64,000 nt of DNA from Pachyseris speciosa (GCA_016490735.1 JAEMWC010000358.1:1-64000), one strand, 5' to 3'; positions 26,601 to 37,861 are shown, counted from the stretch's first letter. Translations and numbers: made by a program. Notes: generated from the letters alone by a model not told the origin.

Positions 26601-28215
26601 TCGATTCAATTCCGCTTTTACTTGATGAATTGTCCACTCATTGTAGTTGTATCGCCGCCATTTTTACTTTCGCCATTTCCAGGCTGTAGCAGCTCATTTA
26701 AGACATTTAGACATCACTTTCTTCTTCCTCGCCGACGGCCGCCATTTTGAAAGCTTTTGAGTTGGCTTGGCGATGATGTCATTCTTGTTCGCCCGCGCAG
26801 ATTGCTTGCAGATTGTAGGGGCAGCTCTTGTCAAGACCCACCCGTTCACCCGTTGTTGTCCAAAAATCTTGATTCAGTCTGGATTAGAACTGCGTTCTGC
26901 GAACGCAATAACAAGAGACGGGGCTTACAGCCCTAACAAACGCTGTGTGTCCTCCCTCAAATTTGATATAATTACCCTCCTGATTTTTATTGGCGACATT
27001 CCCGTAAATATGGCAAATTTAGTTTTTTTTTTCTTCTGTCTCGGAATTATCTCATGTTTCATGTTGACATTTCCTCGACTCTCCTGATTCTTGGCAAAAT
27101 CTCCAGGTCTATTTCTCCCGAACACCTATCTGCACCCGTCCCTCGTAATAAGGAAAGAAAACTTACCTTACGTCCCGGTTGATTCCAAAATCCCAGGCCG
27201 AAGCGTGGCAAATAACGTCTCTGTCCTTAGGTTTGGTAAACATGGAATTCGTGTAGAAGGAAGCTGGGAGACTCTTGAGGCCAATCGACGTGAAGAAGGA
27301 TTCAGCGAGCTTCACCATTTTGTTCGCAGTGTAGTTCTGCTTCACCATGTTAGCCGTCACATCTAAGCTAGATCTGTTCTTGTATGGCTCCACAAGATCG
27401 TAAATGTTCACCCAAGATTGCGCCCACATGTTTCCAAGGAGATGAGCCGGGATGGGACCCGTTTTGGACATCTGTTTGTACCTCTTACTAAGCATGTACC
27501 TCACATAGGCGTGGAGCTCTTGGTACAGGGGCCTTAGTTCGTCCCAGAACCCTTCTACCATGCCTTCCAAATCAGCAACCTCGTACCACGATCGCCAGTA
27601 TTCACCGATGTCCTCCCAGCCGTGTTCTTTGGCGCCTTGGTTCTTGAGCTCGACGAATCTTTTATAGTGGGACCGCAGCTTCGGGCCAACCGCATCTCGC
27701 CAACCTTTCCATGCGAACAACAGCCGGTCATAGTCGCTAGAATTTGATAAGATAGCGTACAGATCCGGATCTAGTTCTAGCATTTTACCGTCCTTATCCT
27801 TGACTTTACCAGTGCTGTAGATTTCTTCCATAGTAGACTCCAGCTCGGTGACCTCTTTAAGCACATCTGGGTTCTTGGGTGTCGCTGAGGAAGTGATAAA
27901 CTTTATTTGGCGCTTGGTGTCATTGGACAGCTTCTCAACGTCGAACTTTAATGCATTCAGTCGCATTTGTTTGTAAAATGCTGAAAAAGCGAGGCTGGCC
28001 TTGGTCTTCATTTCCTTGTTATAGTCAGTGATGTTTGTTGCATGATTCCACGAAGCAACGGTAGACTTGTTTTCCTCGATCGGCGTCTCGTTGTTGAATT
28101 TTTTCAAAAATGCCAACGCTCTGTCCTCCTCCGTCTGATTTGAGCCTGCAGCGTAGCAAAGAAACGGCGCGGAAACCGACACAACAGCGAGAAAAAACGC
28201 GATTTTCGTCTGCAT
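17625..28215 (-). CDS. ACE-like zinc dipeptidyl carboxypeptidase (peptidase M2), copy 2, complete
   Basis: Removes C-terminal dipeptides from peptides at the cell surface (family knowledge). Five exons: 27167-28215, 20411-20634, 19689-19932, 18494-18616 and 17625-17904; intron phases 2, 1, 2, 2; total 1920 nt, 639 aa. I chose the ATG at 28213-28215 because a signal peptide follows ([20 protein letters not shown]); longer readings upstream have no ATG. Visible family landmarks: [23 protein letters not shown], the zinc motif HHELGH, the third ligand in [23 protein letters not shown] with the substrate-binding Lys, His and Tyr, and [21 protein letters not shown] membrane segment ([17 protein letters not shown]) is followed by SW and a stop, so there is almost no cytoplasmic tail. 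All catalytic residues are present, so it should be active. It is a single-domain ACE, not two-domain as in vertebrate somatic ACE. Confidence 0.94.
19150..19240. mobile_element. fragment of the ACCTTAAGCAACGA-family MITE
   Basis: GGCAACGAGGACGGCATTGG and the following 50 bp resemble one end of the element at 16035-16408. It lies in copy 2 intron 3. Confidence 0.5.
20718..20898. repeat. foldback at the 5' end of the LINE
   Basis: Sequence at about 20718-20790 is the reverse complement of about 20826-20898: GTGGGTAGATCCAGTCCTTT pairs with AAAGGACTGAATCTACCCAC, one base apart, with about 35 bp between the arms. The right arm is inside the retrotransposon coding sequence, so the left arm is an inverted copy of its 5' end. 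Confidence 0.85.
20824..22420 (+). mobile_element. 5'-truncated non-LTR retrotransposon with reverse-transcriptase domain
   Basis: Open from 20830 to 21990. It contains reverse-transcriptase blocks in order: [66 protein letters not shown] (catalytic DD) and [16 protein letters not shown]. This is a CR1/L2/jockey-type LINE. A frameshift near 21955-21965 moves the continuation [19 protein letters not shown] to another frame. After about 22070 an internal deletion joins it to the usual C-terminus ([19 protein letters not shown]...SALKCFL, stop near 22200). The end is a (GTTAT/GTTAC)n tail at 22400-22418. The endonuclease is missing, so it is dead. It sits in intron 1 of ACE-like copy 2, antisense to it. 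Confidence 0.9.
22427..22600. repeat. interspersed repeat, copy 1 of 2
   Basis: GAGTGTCGTAAAACCAAAAC, CAATTACTCTGACCAATCAC and GTTTTGCTGGCCAATCACAG recur with small changes at 50172-50392. Several CCAAT-like boxes lie inside. Non-coding. Confidence 0.7.
22601..24634. other. ACE-like copy 2 intron 1, paralogous to copy 1 intron
   Basis: Mostly diverged duplicate of 14800-17000. No exon or mobile element was recognised apart from that relationship. Confidence 0.5.
24635..26350 (+). repeat. composite repeat H-G-T, isolated copy in ACE copy 2 intron 1
   Basis: The same three modules that build the array at 58555-63945, here as one colinear copy. H (24635-25315) starts TTACTCGGGCTGCGCGCGTC and contains two tandem copies of a ~190-bp segment beginning ATGCCTGTTGTCACGTATCG (24773 and 25138). 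Between these is a ~95-bp hairpin flanked by TAGTCTCTAATTTT and its complement. G (25316-25790) is the poly-C palindromic module. T (25791-26350) ends GGCTAATTGTAGCCTCTTGT. No protein is recognised in it. Confidence 0.8.
25497..25790. repeat. G module: palindrome with poly-C/poly-G arms
   Basis: It starts AATCGGCTCCGGAGCACGAG and CCTAGAAAACTCAGACCCCC, and ends with the complements GGGGGTCTGAGTTTTCTAGG and CTTCGGAGCCGATT. The motif CTCAGACC followed by C runs recurs several times inside. Homologous modules are at 60226-60455 and 61722-61946. Confidence 0.8.
26351..27166. other. 5' part of copy 2 intron 1, no gene assigned
   Basis: The minus-strand frame at 26290-26637 and the plus-strand frame at 26767-27087 match no family I know. 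The last ~180 bp is paralogous to the intron beside 17028. CCGCCATTTT boxes lie at 26655 and 26740. Confidence 0.35.
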
Positions 28216-29059
28216 TTTGGAGCAGAAACTGTGAAGCTCACCGGCCGCTGAGGGAGCGATGGAGCTATCTCTTACCGCGCGAAGCGGAGCCCTGCAATAA
28301 ATCAAATTACCAAACTGTCATTTTGAATTTGACAATCACTGATGAAAATTGACGTGTGTTGTTATGTTACAAATTGGGTTGGGGAGGGGGAGGGGGGGGG
28401 GGGTGGGTGGGAGCACACAAACCGACTGTGCTTTATAAGGAAATGTCACTTCATGTTACTTATGAGGCCATGAGGCACAGTCAACAGCGAACTCAAAACT
28501 CTGCAAAATCGCACCACTTACCACTTTTGGGTCAAAAGGACGGATATAAACCAATGGTAAAGTAATATAACTTTTATTTAGCACTGCTCCATACGTATAT
28601 TAAGCGCCGCCCCGATACCCCGCTATAGTATGAAACTTACGGTAAATCGATTTAGACTTACTATGAATCGAAATTACGAACGGTTACACAAACAGATCGT
28701 ATGTGCCCCCTGTGATATTATCTGCGGACTGACATCTTGTAAAGAGTCGTAAATCTTAAAAACCATATTAGCTGCATTAGTCATGCAATTTTCAAAAGGC
28801 AGCGACTTCCAAAATGGTTATCTTAGCACCTACTTCATCCACTACCCCAACCTTGCAAGCAAAGAGCAAAGAGAGTTATTTGAAACGTATGAACGTATTG
28901 ATGGTCCTTTTCAACGACAATTTCGGAGTAACATTTCATGTGAATTGCTTTTGCAATGACATCCCGTCAATTTTTTTTTGTTGGATTTATTAAATTGGCC
29001 GGATGTTATTGTTTATATTAGCAGTTTATTTTTAACCTCTGTACCACGAGTACTTCCCT
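28216..29059. other. 5' flank of ACE-like copy 2
   Basis: It should contain the 5' UTR and promoter of the complete ACE-like gene. A G-rich run lies at 28381-28412. No other gene or clear TATA box was seen. Confidence 0.4.
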
Positions 29060-29470
29060 TTAAGTTTTAAATTCGTCCACATTTTTATAACTGTCACTTC
29101 TGAAGATGTATGTTGTAACATACGAAAGGCCAAGTTTTAACGAATTCAAGCTCTTAAAAAATGCGTGGTTCGTTTGTTTTCCATTTCTGTTAAAGCTAAA
29201 TTGGCCGAAGAAGAAGAGTCTATATAATCTTTGTCTTTCGTACAAATGCAAACACAAAAAGTTGCAAGGCCTTAGTACCCATTCTCTTGTAACATACTCG
29301 TCCCATTCCACTTTGTGAGTGGAAAATTTGTTCAACAAGGGCCTACAATTAGCCTAAACTTGGGCATGCAAAGATAAAGCGGTGTATCCCAAATTTGGCG
29401 AGAAACAAGGGAAAGAGAAAAGTCTGTCCTTCGTACATCCGACGCATTGCGCTTATCATGATGTTCGCGT
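29060..29470. repeat. diverged relative of the T module
   Basis: TTGTTCAACAAGGGCCTACA and ATTAGCCTAAACTTGGGCAT near 29325-29375, and TACATCCGACGCATTG near 29435, match the end of the T module in inverted orientation. The long open frames on both strands at 29060-29338 are not recognised. Confidence 0.5.
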
Positions 29471-29479
29471 CTATTTGCT

Positions 29480-30595
29480 TTTAATAGAAATCTACTGGCG
29501 TTCTATCACGAATGCCGTTCTCTGATTGGCTACGCTACTCGCTATCTATTTAACAATTAGATTATGAGCTCGAGATTTCTATCGCGTGATAGCTGATGAG
29601 TATGGCGTTAAATCTCCGCCAAAAATCAAGTTTTTTAAACGTTATGTTTACGATTTAGATATGAACTTTTAAAAACAAAACTCTTTCTTTGCATTCAACA
29701 TCATACCATATTGCCATCAATTCAAGTTCAAAGATGCTAAACAAGATTCAAGATTGAAGTTTTCTCTTCAAAAATCAACTATTCGCTTCAACAATCTAGT
29801 CTTCGTTTCAACATTCAAGTCTTCGTTTGAACGTTCGAGTTTCTGAGAACGATCAAGCCTTCCCCTCAACATTACATTTTTCGCTTCAACGTCAAGTCCT
29901 TCTCGAAGATGCGCCCGAAATGACGCACAAGTTTTGAATTCAAACTTCAAGTTTTGGTTTGAACTTCACGCTTGACTAACTCGGATACTCAAGGTCAGGC
30001 TTGCAAGCTGGTAGCCTACCCAGCATGCTTTGTTTTTTCATATCGAAGATCGAGGCTGCCTCGGGGAGACCAGAACATTTTTTTATTTCTCCACAGCTTG
30101 AAACTATTTCTGCTTTATACAACGTGTTAGATCCATCGCAAATAGATTGTGTAGTATTGAGGCTAGACTGCGTCAAGCGAATCTTGTAAATATAAGTGTG
30201 AGAAGTGTTGACGGGCCTACGCAACTCCTGCGGTTCGCTGATGGATTGTGTTTTGCGTTTATAGCTTTGCTCTAACCAGAATGTCTTTAAGTGATTTTCC
30301 TTTGCGATATGATAAGAGTGGAGGCTCTTTAAAGATTTCTCTTAGTTGTGGTTGATTCTGTATGAGCTGCCATTTCCCTGATAGTATTGTCTTGAAGCTG
30401 GGTGATATTGCGTTACAAAGGGCAGTATTGTCTTACATGCATTCTTATTCCTTTGTTACAGTAACGCTTTTCTGTCAGTGAATTTGACTTCAGAGAGGTG
30501 TTTCTCTACAACATTAGCTGAGTATCCTCTATTTTGAAGGCGTCTCACGAAGTTTTTCATGTTTTCCTCGACAGTTAGTTGTGAGGAATTTGTTC
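29480..30595 (-). mobile_element. left inverted arm: Penelope-like retroelement remnant
   Basis: This is the reverse complement of 41845-43085, identical over long stretches. The ~80-residue frames at 29976-30224 and 42184-42432 have the same reading. The minus strand reads FKTILSGKWQLIQNQPQLRE and IFKEPPLLSYRKGKSLKDIL, preceded by KNACKTILPFVTQYHP in another frame. I recognise this as the end of reverse-transcriptase ORFs of Penelope-like elements in marine invertebrates, but cannot verify it. Frameshifts and stops make it dead. This arm is more complete than the right one near 30520 and lacks ~24 bp near 29630. Confidence 0.6.
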
Positions 30596-31265
30596 TCAGA
30601 AGCCTTAACGCTTCTCCCTTGAAAAAGGCTTTAACATACTACAAACCCACTGAGAATTATTTAATGTTTTAGTGCTGGTTTTACTCACTCAGGCCCAGTC
30701 CAAATATTATTGAAGAGATCATATAACACCATGCCATTTGCGCTACCCTGCGAGCCGGAGTTCATTTGTGCTAGTATTACGTGCGAGGTTTTGCGAAAGC
30801 CTGATTTCAGGGACACCCAACGAGCCAAATCAACCACTAAGCTGTAGAAAGGCATTTTTAAGTACCTTAGGGTGTTTGGCTAGAAGAATTTGATATGTTC
30901 GGATCCCTTAGCTGAAATTTTAATTGCCCGAAAATGTTAGGGAATAAAATCATTCTTTGAGAAAATGCTAGCTGAAATGACCTTTCCACGAACTTTCTAG
31001 GGGACTATTTTCTTTCCGAAAAGGCTAGCTGACGTTTTTGAATGCCAAAAACAGAAATTACGACCTTTCCAAAAACCTTAGGGGCCATGATTTCCCCGTT
31101 GCGAATCTTTTAGGCCACCTTTCAGTTGCGAAAACCCGAGTGCTCTCTTTAATCGACGCCGAAAACCAAAGACGAACTACCTTCTACCGAACAAATATCT
31201 ACCGAAAATTGTCGCTGGGTGCTCCTGTGGTTTGGGCTAGTCTCTCATATACCGGGAACTGAAAT
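30596..31265. other. unassigned sequence between left arm and minisatellite
   Basis: No gene or repeat recognised except at its end: CATATACCGGGAACTGAAAT (31245-31266) recurs inverted at 41160-41180 beside the matching minisatellite. Confidence 0.5.
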
Positions 31266-31339
31266 TGTTAACCATTACCAAGAGAAAAAGAGTAAAATAT
31301 TAGAAGTAACCGCCGTCAGTAAGTATATAAGTGCTGTAA

Positions 31340-32825
31340 GCATAGAAGAATGGTTGGCACAGAGGTACAGTGGGCACTGAGATACAGTGGGCACAGAGGA
31401 ACAGTAAGCACAGAGGATAAGTGGGCACAGAGGTAAAGTGGGGACTGAGATACAGTGGGCACAGGGGAATAGCGGGCACAGAGGTACAGTGGGCACAGAG
31501 GAACAGTGGGCACGGAGGTAAAGTGGGCACAGAGGTACAGTGGGCACACAGGAACAGTGGGCACAGAGTTACAGTAAGCACAGAGGAACGGTAAGCACAG
31601 AGGAACAGTGGGCACCGAGGAACAATGAGCACAGAGGTACAGTGGGCGCACAGGAACAGTGGGCACACAGGAATTGTGGGAACAGGAACAGTGGGCACAG
31701 AGGTAAAGTGGGTGCAGAGAAAAAGTGGGCACTGAGATACAGTGTGCACAGAGGAACAGTGGGCACAGAGGTACAGTGGATACAGAGGAACAGTGGGCAC
31801 AGAGGAACAGTGGGCACAGAGGAACAGTGGGAACAGAGGTGCAGTGGGCAAAAAGGAACAGTGGGCACAGAGGTACAGTGGGTACAGGGGAACAGTGGGC
31901 GCAGAGGAACAGCGGGAGCAGAGGTACAGTGGGCACAGAGGTGCAGTGGGCACAGAAGGACAGTGGGTACAGAGGAACAGTGGGCACAAAGGAACAGTGG
32001 GCACACAGGAACAGCGTGCACACAGGAACAGTGGTCTTAGAGGTACAGTGGACGCACAGGAACAGTGGGCACACAGGAATTGTGGATACAGGAACAGTGG
32101 GCACAGAGGTAAAGTGGGTGCAGAGAAACAGTGGGCACTGAGATACAGTGTGCACAGAGGAAATGTGGGCACAGAAGTACAGTGGGCACAGAGGAACAGC
32201 GGGCGCAGAGGTGCAGTGGGCACCGAGGTACAGTGGGTACAGAGGAACAGTGGGCACAGAGGCTTAGTGGGCACAAAGGAACAGTGGTCACACAGGAACA
32301 GTGGACACACAGGAACAGTGGTCTTAGAGGTACAGTGGGCGCACAGGAACAGTCGTAACACAGAAATTGTGGGCACAGGAACAGTGGGCACAGAGGTAAA
32401 GTGGGTGCAGAGAAACAGTGGGCACTGAGATACAGTGTGCACAAAGGAACAGTGGGCACACAGGAACAGTGGTCTTAGAGGTACAGTGGGCGCACAGGAA
32501 CAGTGGGCACAGAGGTGCAGTGGGCACAAAGGAACAGTGGGCACAGATGTACAGTGGGTACAGGGGAACAGTGGGCACAGAGGAACAGTGGGCACAGAGG
32601 ACCAGTGGGCACAGTGGAACAGTGGGCATGAAGGAACAGTGGGCACAGAGAGGAACATTGGGCACAGAGGAACAGAAAGCACAGAGGAAGATAGGGTACA
32701 GAGGAGCAGTGGGCATGGAGGAACAGCGGGCACAGATGGCCAGTAGGCACAGAGGAACACTGGGCACAGAGGAACGTTGGGCACAGAGGAACAGTGGGCA
32801 AATGGAGACTGTGGGCACACAGGAA
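31340..32825. repeat. 17-bp minisatellite, left block (~87 units)
   Basis: The unit is CAGTGGGCACAGAGGAA with variants (GGTA, GGTG, CACAGGAA). Because 17 is not a multiple of 3, three units encode 17 residues and all frames on both strands can stay open. This produces false proteins of up to 506 residues (VPTVPLCPLFLCAHC or GTEEQWAQRNSGH). Larger blocks of several hundred bp are themselves duplicated within the array. Confidence 0.95.
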
Positions 32826-33022
32826 CATAAAACGCTGTGTGAATTGACTGATTGAAAATTTATGCATTGTGTTCATCCATGTGGAGCAGTCTTTTCAAAG
32901 CTGATCTACCGATCCACTTATATTCCTGCTTAAAATTCGAGGGTTGTCCCATACACCCAAATCGAGGCGATTCGTCTATGTTAGCAGACGAATCGTGTTA
33001 CCGGAAGTCGATTCGCGAGAGT

Positions 33023-34023
33023 CTTAGACAGAATACCGTTGAAAGGCAACGGGGAGGGTGGAATACGTTGTCGATTCGACTCGATTCGATCGATTCGTCT
33101 GTGTTGGCAGTCGAATCGTCTCACCGCAAGTCGATTCGCTGCAAGGCAACAGGGAGGGTGGAATACGTTGTCGATTCGTCTGTATGGCAGAGAGTCTTAG
33201 ATTCAATACCACTGCAAGGTAACAGGGAGGGTGGAATACGTTGTCGATTCGAATCGATCGATTCGTCTGTGTGGCAGTCGAATCGTCTCACCGGAAGTCG
33301 ATTCGCGAGAGTCTTAAACACAATAGCGCTTCTTAAGATATTAGGATACCCAAAATGACCATGGAATACGTTGTCGATTCGACTCGATTCGATCGATTCG
33401 TCTGTGTTGGCAGTCGAATCGTCTCACCGCAAGTCGATTCGCGAGAGTCGGCTTAGACTCATGATCAATACCGCTGCAAGGCAACAGGGAGGGTGGAATA
33501 CGTTGTCGATTCGTCTGTATGGCAGAGAGTCTTAGATTCAATACCACTGCAAGGTAACAGGGAGGGTGGAATACGCTGTCGATTCGAATCGATCGATTCG
33601 TCTGTGTGGCAGTCGAATCGTCTCACCGGAAGTCGATTCGCGAGAGTCTTAAACACAATAGCGCTTCTTAAGATATTAGGATACCCAAAATGACCATGGA
33701 ATACGTTGTCGATTCGACTCGATTCGATCGATTCGTCTGTGTTGGCAGTCGAATCGTCTCACCGCAAGTCGATTCGCGAGAGTCGGCTTAGACTCATGAT
33801 CAATACCGCTGCAAGGCAACAGGGAGGGTGGAATACGTTGTCGATTCGTCTGTATGGCAGAGAGTCTTAGATTCAATACCACTGCAAGGTAACAGGGAGG
33901 GTGGAATACGCTGTCGATTCGAATCGATCGATTCGTCTGTGTGGCAGTCGAATCGTTTCACCGGAAGTCGATTCGCGAGAGTCTTAAACACAATAGCGCT
34001 TCTTAAGATATTAGGATACCCAA
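33023..34023. repeat. 335-bp tandem repeat rich in GATTCG, three copies
   Basis: AAATGACCATGGAATACG occurs at 33354 and 33689, and its variant AAATGACCATAG at 34024, giving a 335-bp period. The second and third units differ by about one base. Each unit is built from a smaller module (GGCAACAGGGAGGGTGGAAT then GTCGATTCG...) and many GATTCG/CGAATC pairs, which makes it locally self-complementary. A related piece lies at 38975-39570. Confidence 0.9.
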
Positions 34024-37000
34024 AATGACCATAGTTAGAAACAGAGCTTTTAAATGAGCGCTCGCCGAGGAAACCCCGGCAACCTATACATTTTCTGAAA
34101 GCTTAATATTTTTAGAATTCAAAGTCGAGATCAAAATCATGGTAGAAAAAGAAAACGCGTAATATATATTAAGAGGGAAAGCGAAATCCAAGGCTTCGCC
34201 TTAATCACGTTCGTTTCCCCCACGCGAGAATTTGGAGCGACACGGTTGACATCGGAAATGTTTCCTCACACTTCGCCCTCAAAAGAGGTGTCTGCGATTT
34301 TTCCATTTTTTTCTTTGTTTTTTCCCTACACTCCCCTGAAGATTGATACTAAAAGTGTTCACGTATCCTTCCACAAAAGAGGCCATAAATTTAAACTGAA
34401 GCGAATTTCAAAAAAGCCGACAGCTTTTTGCAAAGGACGTATCTTAAAACATTCGTGCCGGTTTGCACCCTAATCGGTCAGAGGATGCGGGAAAACGAGC
34501 TTAAAATGTTCACCCTTCACCGAGATTTTATTTTATTTTATAGAGAAAAAGACGGAAAACCATTTCCCAGCTTGATACTAGTGCGTCTGGGTGTTACGAA
34601 TCTGCTCATGGTGAAAGAGTAAATGACTCTCTTCTAGTTTCTCGCCATCCAGTTACTTTAACAATTATTCCTGATTAAAATATGAGCCGCAATCGATTGA
34701 AGCGAGACTGTGTGCACGGTCATCTCTGAAGGGTATTCTGTCGCTCCTTCGTCGTTTGGGCTCCTTTGCCGATGTGAATTGACACCGCGACTTTTTCTTG
34801 CGCTTTCGCGAGGACATCACGACAATAAACACAGTAGAGCTAAGATAATGTTTCTGGAAAAAGTAATGATACCGAAGGCGATTAGAAGGAAGGCTTGGGT
34901 GCACGCTTGTTTTATTGTGATGAAATGCACGGCTACGAGTTCATATAACACGCGACTTGCGGTGAATATTAGTTTATAGCGGCGACAGAACTGTTGGGAG
35001 AAACTTGTCAGCGCATAATTAGCCATAACAGCATCACAAAAATAGTTTTTCGTAATTCTTTTAAAAAGTAAAACAGCTTTTCTTCCCGTTCTTTTTGCAA
35101 AAATGTTCATTCTAGTCTAACTGATTCGATCATGAAAATTCTGGTATTTTCAATTTCGGGGCAAAATCCGGGTATCCTTATACCTTAAAAACAGCAAGAT
35201 TCCCTTCGTCGTCAACTGAAGGTCCTATTTTCTTATCAACTTGCTTTCATGGAGGGCTGTTTTTAGAGTCTTTCAGTTCACAATATTTACGAAGAAACAT
35301 GAAGATGGAAACCGCTTAGACAACAGCCTTACTTCGCTAACAACGATTCTAAACAACTTTGAATCCACTGACTGTTTGTAACGGGTTGATCACCGCATCA
35401 GGATAAAAAATATCTCAACGAAACAACAGTATTTATATTTGATTCAGCTCAAATGACTTACCCGAGTAAGGATTCCAAAGCAGTTCCCTTTTCCAATTGA
35501 GCTTCTAAGCACTCGCAAACGTTTTATTGGAAGCAAAATAAGCCTTCAGCAGAGTTCGTGCTCTAAGAGTTACATCTGGCGATAATCACTCAAGGAAAAC
35601 TGACTGATGCCTTAATATATACTTTTACCACATGAGCCACATGTCAACATATTGCAATTGTAATTTGTGGAATACAGTCCCCATGTCGACTTAATCTAAA
35701 TTCAGTTCCAGAATGGCACATAGCGGGGCCAAATTATCCCTAACTTTTTATTTTCACCGTCATAATTTAACAAATTTCCCGTTATTTAACCACATTGCCT
35801 GTATATTGGCTGCCATAGTTGAATTCCTTTTGGCTCAGTCACTTAATTTTAGCATGTGAAGGCTTGTCTGTACATAAAACAAAATCCTAGCCACTGTTAA
35901 AATAACACGCCTGGTTTTACCAGCACAAGCAAACTCCAAAACGAAAGTCGAGTGTACCTGTTCAATTTAACAGTTCTGATGGTCATCGTTATCCAACACG
36001 TTCGGTGTTTAAAATGAGCTAATTACGTTTATGTAGACGTCCGCACACGCATGTTTCAACTACGAGGTAGTTAAGTTGGTCAACAGTTGATTCTTGTTGA
36101 CTTAAGGTGATTCGTCAGAATAGGTGAGTTTCGAATTGTCGAAAAGAAAAAAAACCACGTCGAGGTTCAGGGGAATCATTTTCGTTTTCCTTTGTTGTTA
36201 ACTAAAAAATATGCAAATTATTCATCTGAACCTCGACTTGGTTCTTTTGTTCTTCCACAATTCAAAACTAGCCAATTCCATGGCGTATCCTTACTGCGCA
36301 TAATTTATAATTATGGCATCATTTGGTGCGCTCTCGTGCGCGCGCACATTAGAAACGTGGCATATTTGCCTAGATATTAGGTTTTGTCAGCCAAAATTTT
36401 CCCTTTGTTGTCGTGTTGCAAAGAAACGAGCACGGTGACCACTGTAACAGGGGCTTTTGGAGGGTTTCACTTCGATTGCTGAGCGAGAGGTGCCCTGCCA
36501 CCTTCCGGGATCTTTCTACATCAAGTGGATCAGAGCTTCGTTCAGGAACATGGCGTTTATTGTAGATCTTGACTTATTTCGTTACAGGCAGAACTCAAAG
36601 CTCTTACTGACAGGCGAATTGTCATATGCGAATTCCGACCAATAATATTCGAACAGCTCATTCACTTACGTAAGCTTAGCGAATAGAAGAAATTCTCACT
36701 ATTCACACCTTTACAATTTAAAGCTCATTTCACATTCCAAAGAATTTCTTCCAAAGGCAGGTGGAAAACACCTAAATGAATCGCTTCATGATCAGAAAGA
36801 CTTTGATGTTTGCGAACTTCACTTAAAATCTAGTTTTACAGAAAAACGTCCCGTAACACCACCATTTTATTGGTGTATTTACCGGTAACAGGCACACGAA
36901 AAACATATTTTAAGGACAAAAATAGTTTAATAGTAGAAGTTGGATTCTTTACACATAAATGATGTGAAACTCTGCATTTGGAGCCAGGGAGGAATAGGGA

Positions 37001-37507
37001 TGATGACGAAGTGCTCCATTATCCTTTCATCATTTGCAAGATCAGGCAATTTGGGAAATCACCATACTGAAAGATTATTGCCCAGACAAACGTACACATA
37101 GTCAATTAGGCTCTAGGTTTCACTACTATTCATAGTGTTTGTTACATAATAACATTTTTTTCGGTTGTTTAAGTTGCGAATATTTCTCGCTCAACTCCGT
37201 AAAAACACTCAAGAATAACAGGCATGTAGGGCGAAAACCAGCACGGTGACCCCGTCTTTTTATTGCGTTTTTTCCTATGTTATGTGCTATGCATTGATAT
37301 CAATTGCGCGAAGTTTGAAAACAAAATCTTAATAGTACATTCTTTTCGAGGGAATTACCTTAAAAGATATGAAAAAGTTTTATCAACATTGTCTTCTATG
37401 CTATCGATTTATAGACATCCGCTAGTGCTATAACCGATTCTAATGAAATTCCTTTATTGGTTTTCCTTGTTTTTAATTGATGTGTATGTTTTCATCTTAA
37501 AATTCCC
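34024..37507. other. interior of the inverted-repeat structure, no gene assigned
   Basis: AT-rich. Minus-strand frames at 34665-35110 include a hydrophobic stretch (FLLIAFGIITFSRNIILAL) but are split between frames and match nothing I can name. An imperfect inverted repeat lies at 36117-36277. Confidence 0.4.
36117..36277. repeat. imperfect inverted repeat, MITE-like
   Basis: TTTCGAATTGTCGAAAAG...GTCGAGGTTCAG pairs imperfectly with CTGAACCTCGAC...CACAATTCAAAA, with arms of about 50 bp around a 50-bp centre. Confidence 0.5.
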
Positions 37508-37576
37508 TGCACAAAAGATATAGAAGAGGACATAACTTGAATTGTATTTAGCAATCTATAAAAAGGGCGATTCCAC

Positions 37577-37604
37577 CTGACAAATAGCTAAAACTAGAAA
37601 CGTC
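37577..37604 (+). ncRNA. degenerate hammerhead-ribozyme-like motif 1
   Basis: CTGACAA, then a short stem TAG/CTA with a loop, then GAAACGTC. The hammerhead core is CUGANGA, stem II, GAAA and a cleavage triplet such as GUC. One core base (G8 to A) is changed, so it is probably inactive. Penelope-like elements are known to carry hammerheads in their terminal repeats. Confidence 0.4.
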
Positions 37605-37861
37605 TGTGCTTGAGTGTTTTTAAAGTGGTCAAGTTTCCTTATCAACTCTGTTGATAATACTGAATTCATTATAAAGAAGGAGGATGGCCGATTGTCCATG
37701 AAACTTCCGTTTCAGCTGTTTTAAGATCTGTGTTTAAGTTTTCACCCAAATTGATCAGAGTTATATCCCTACGTGTTTTATTTGAAATTAACCGTCCAAG
37801 AAAGATAGAAGCGGACGTAACTTTAATTTTGCATAGCAGACTATAAAAAGGCGATTCGCTT

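Larger units (their letters stand above)
8818..27395 (-). repeat. tandem segmental duplication of an ACE-like locus
   Basis: The segment 8818-17262 (copy 1) parallels 17318-27395 (copy 2): 3' flank, exons 5 to 2, introns and the 3' part of exon 1 occur in the same order and orientation. Intron homology is recognisable at 14800-15260 against 22900-23480, 16420-16620 against 23880-24090, and 16985-17020 against 26990-27020. The copies differ mainly by inserted elements: LINE pieces and MITEs in copy 1, and a LINE and the H-G-T repeat in copy 2. The junction at 17262-17318 fuses the copy 2 3' flank to the middle of the copy 1 exon 1. Confidence 0.85.

Noticed and set aside
26290..26637. Exon of an unknown gene inside ACE copy 2 intron 1
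   Set aside because: Its second half lies in the T module of the repeat and the N-terminal part matches nothing; no supporting splice partner was found.
10200..28215. Copy 1 as a fully dead pseudogene
   Set aside because: Exons 2-5 keep frame, active-site residues and splice sites, so I list them as a coding cassette and only the exon 1 remnant as a pseudogene.
29976..30224. 82-residue frame identical to 42184-42432
   Set aside because: Conserved only because the DNA arms are recent inverted copies; conservation is equal on both strands, so it is not evidence for a gene.
31300..32820. 506-residue minus-strand frame and several long plus-strand frames
   Set aside because: Entirely explained by the 17-bp minisatellite, whose period leaves all frames open.
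33024..34028. Repeated 60-168-residue frames on both strands
   Set aside because: Identical frames recur every 335 bp with the tandem repeat; no independent coding evidence.
34665..35110. Possible receptor-like membrane protein on the minus strand
   Set aside because: Only one hydrophobic stretch, split over two frames, no seven-helix pattern or recognised motif.
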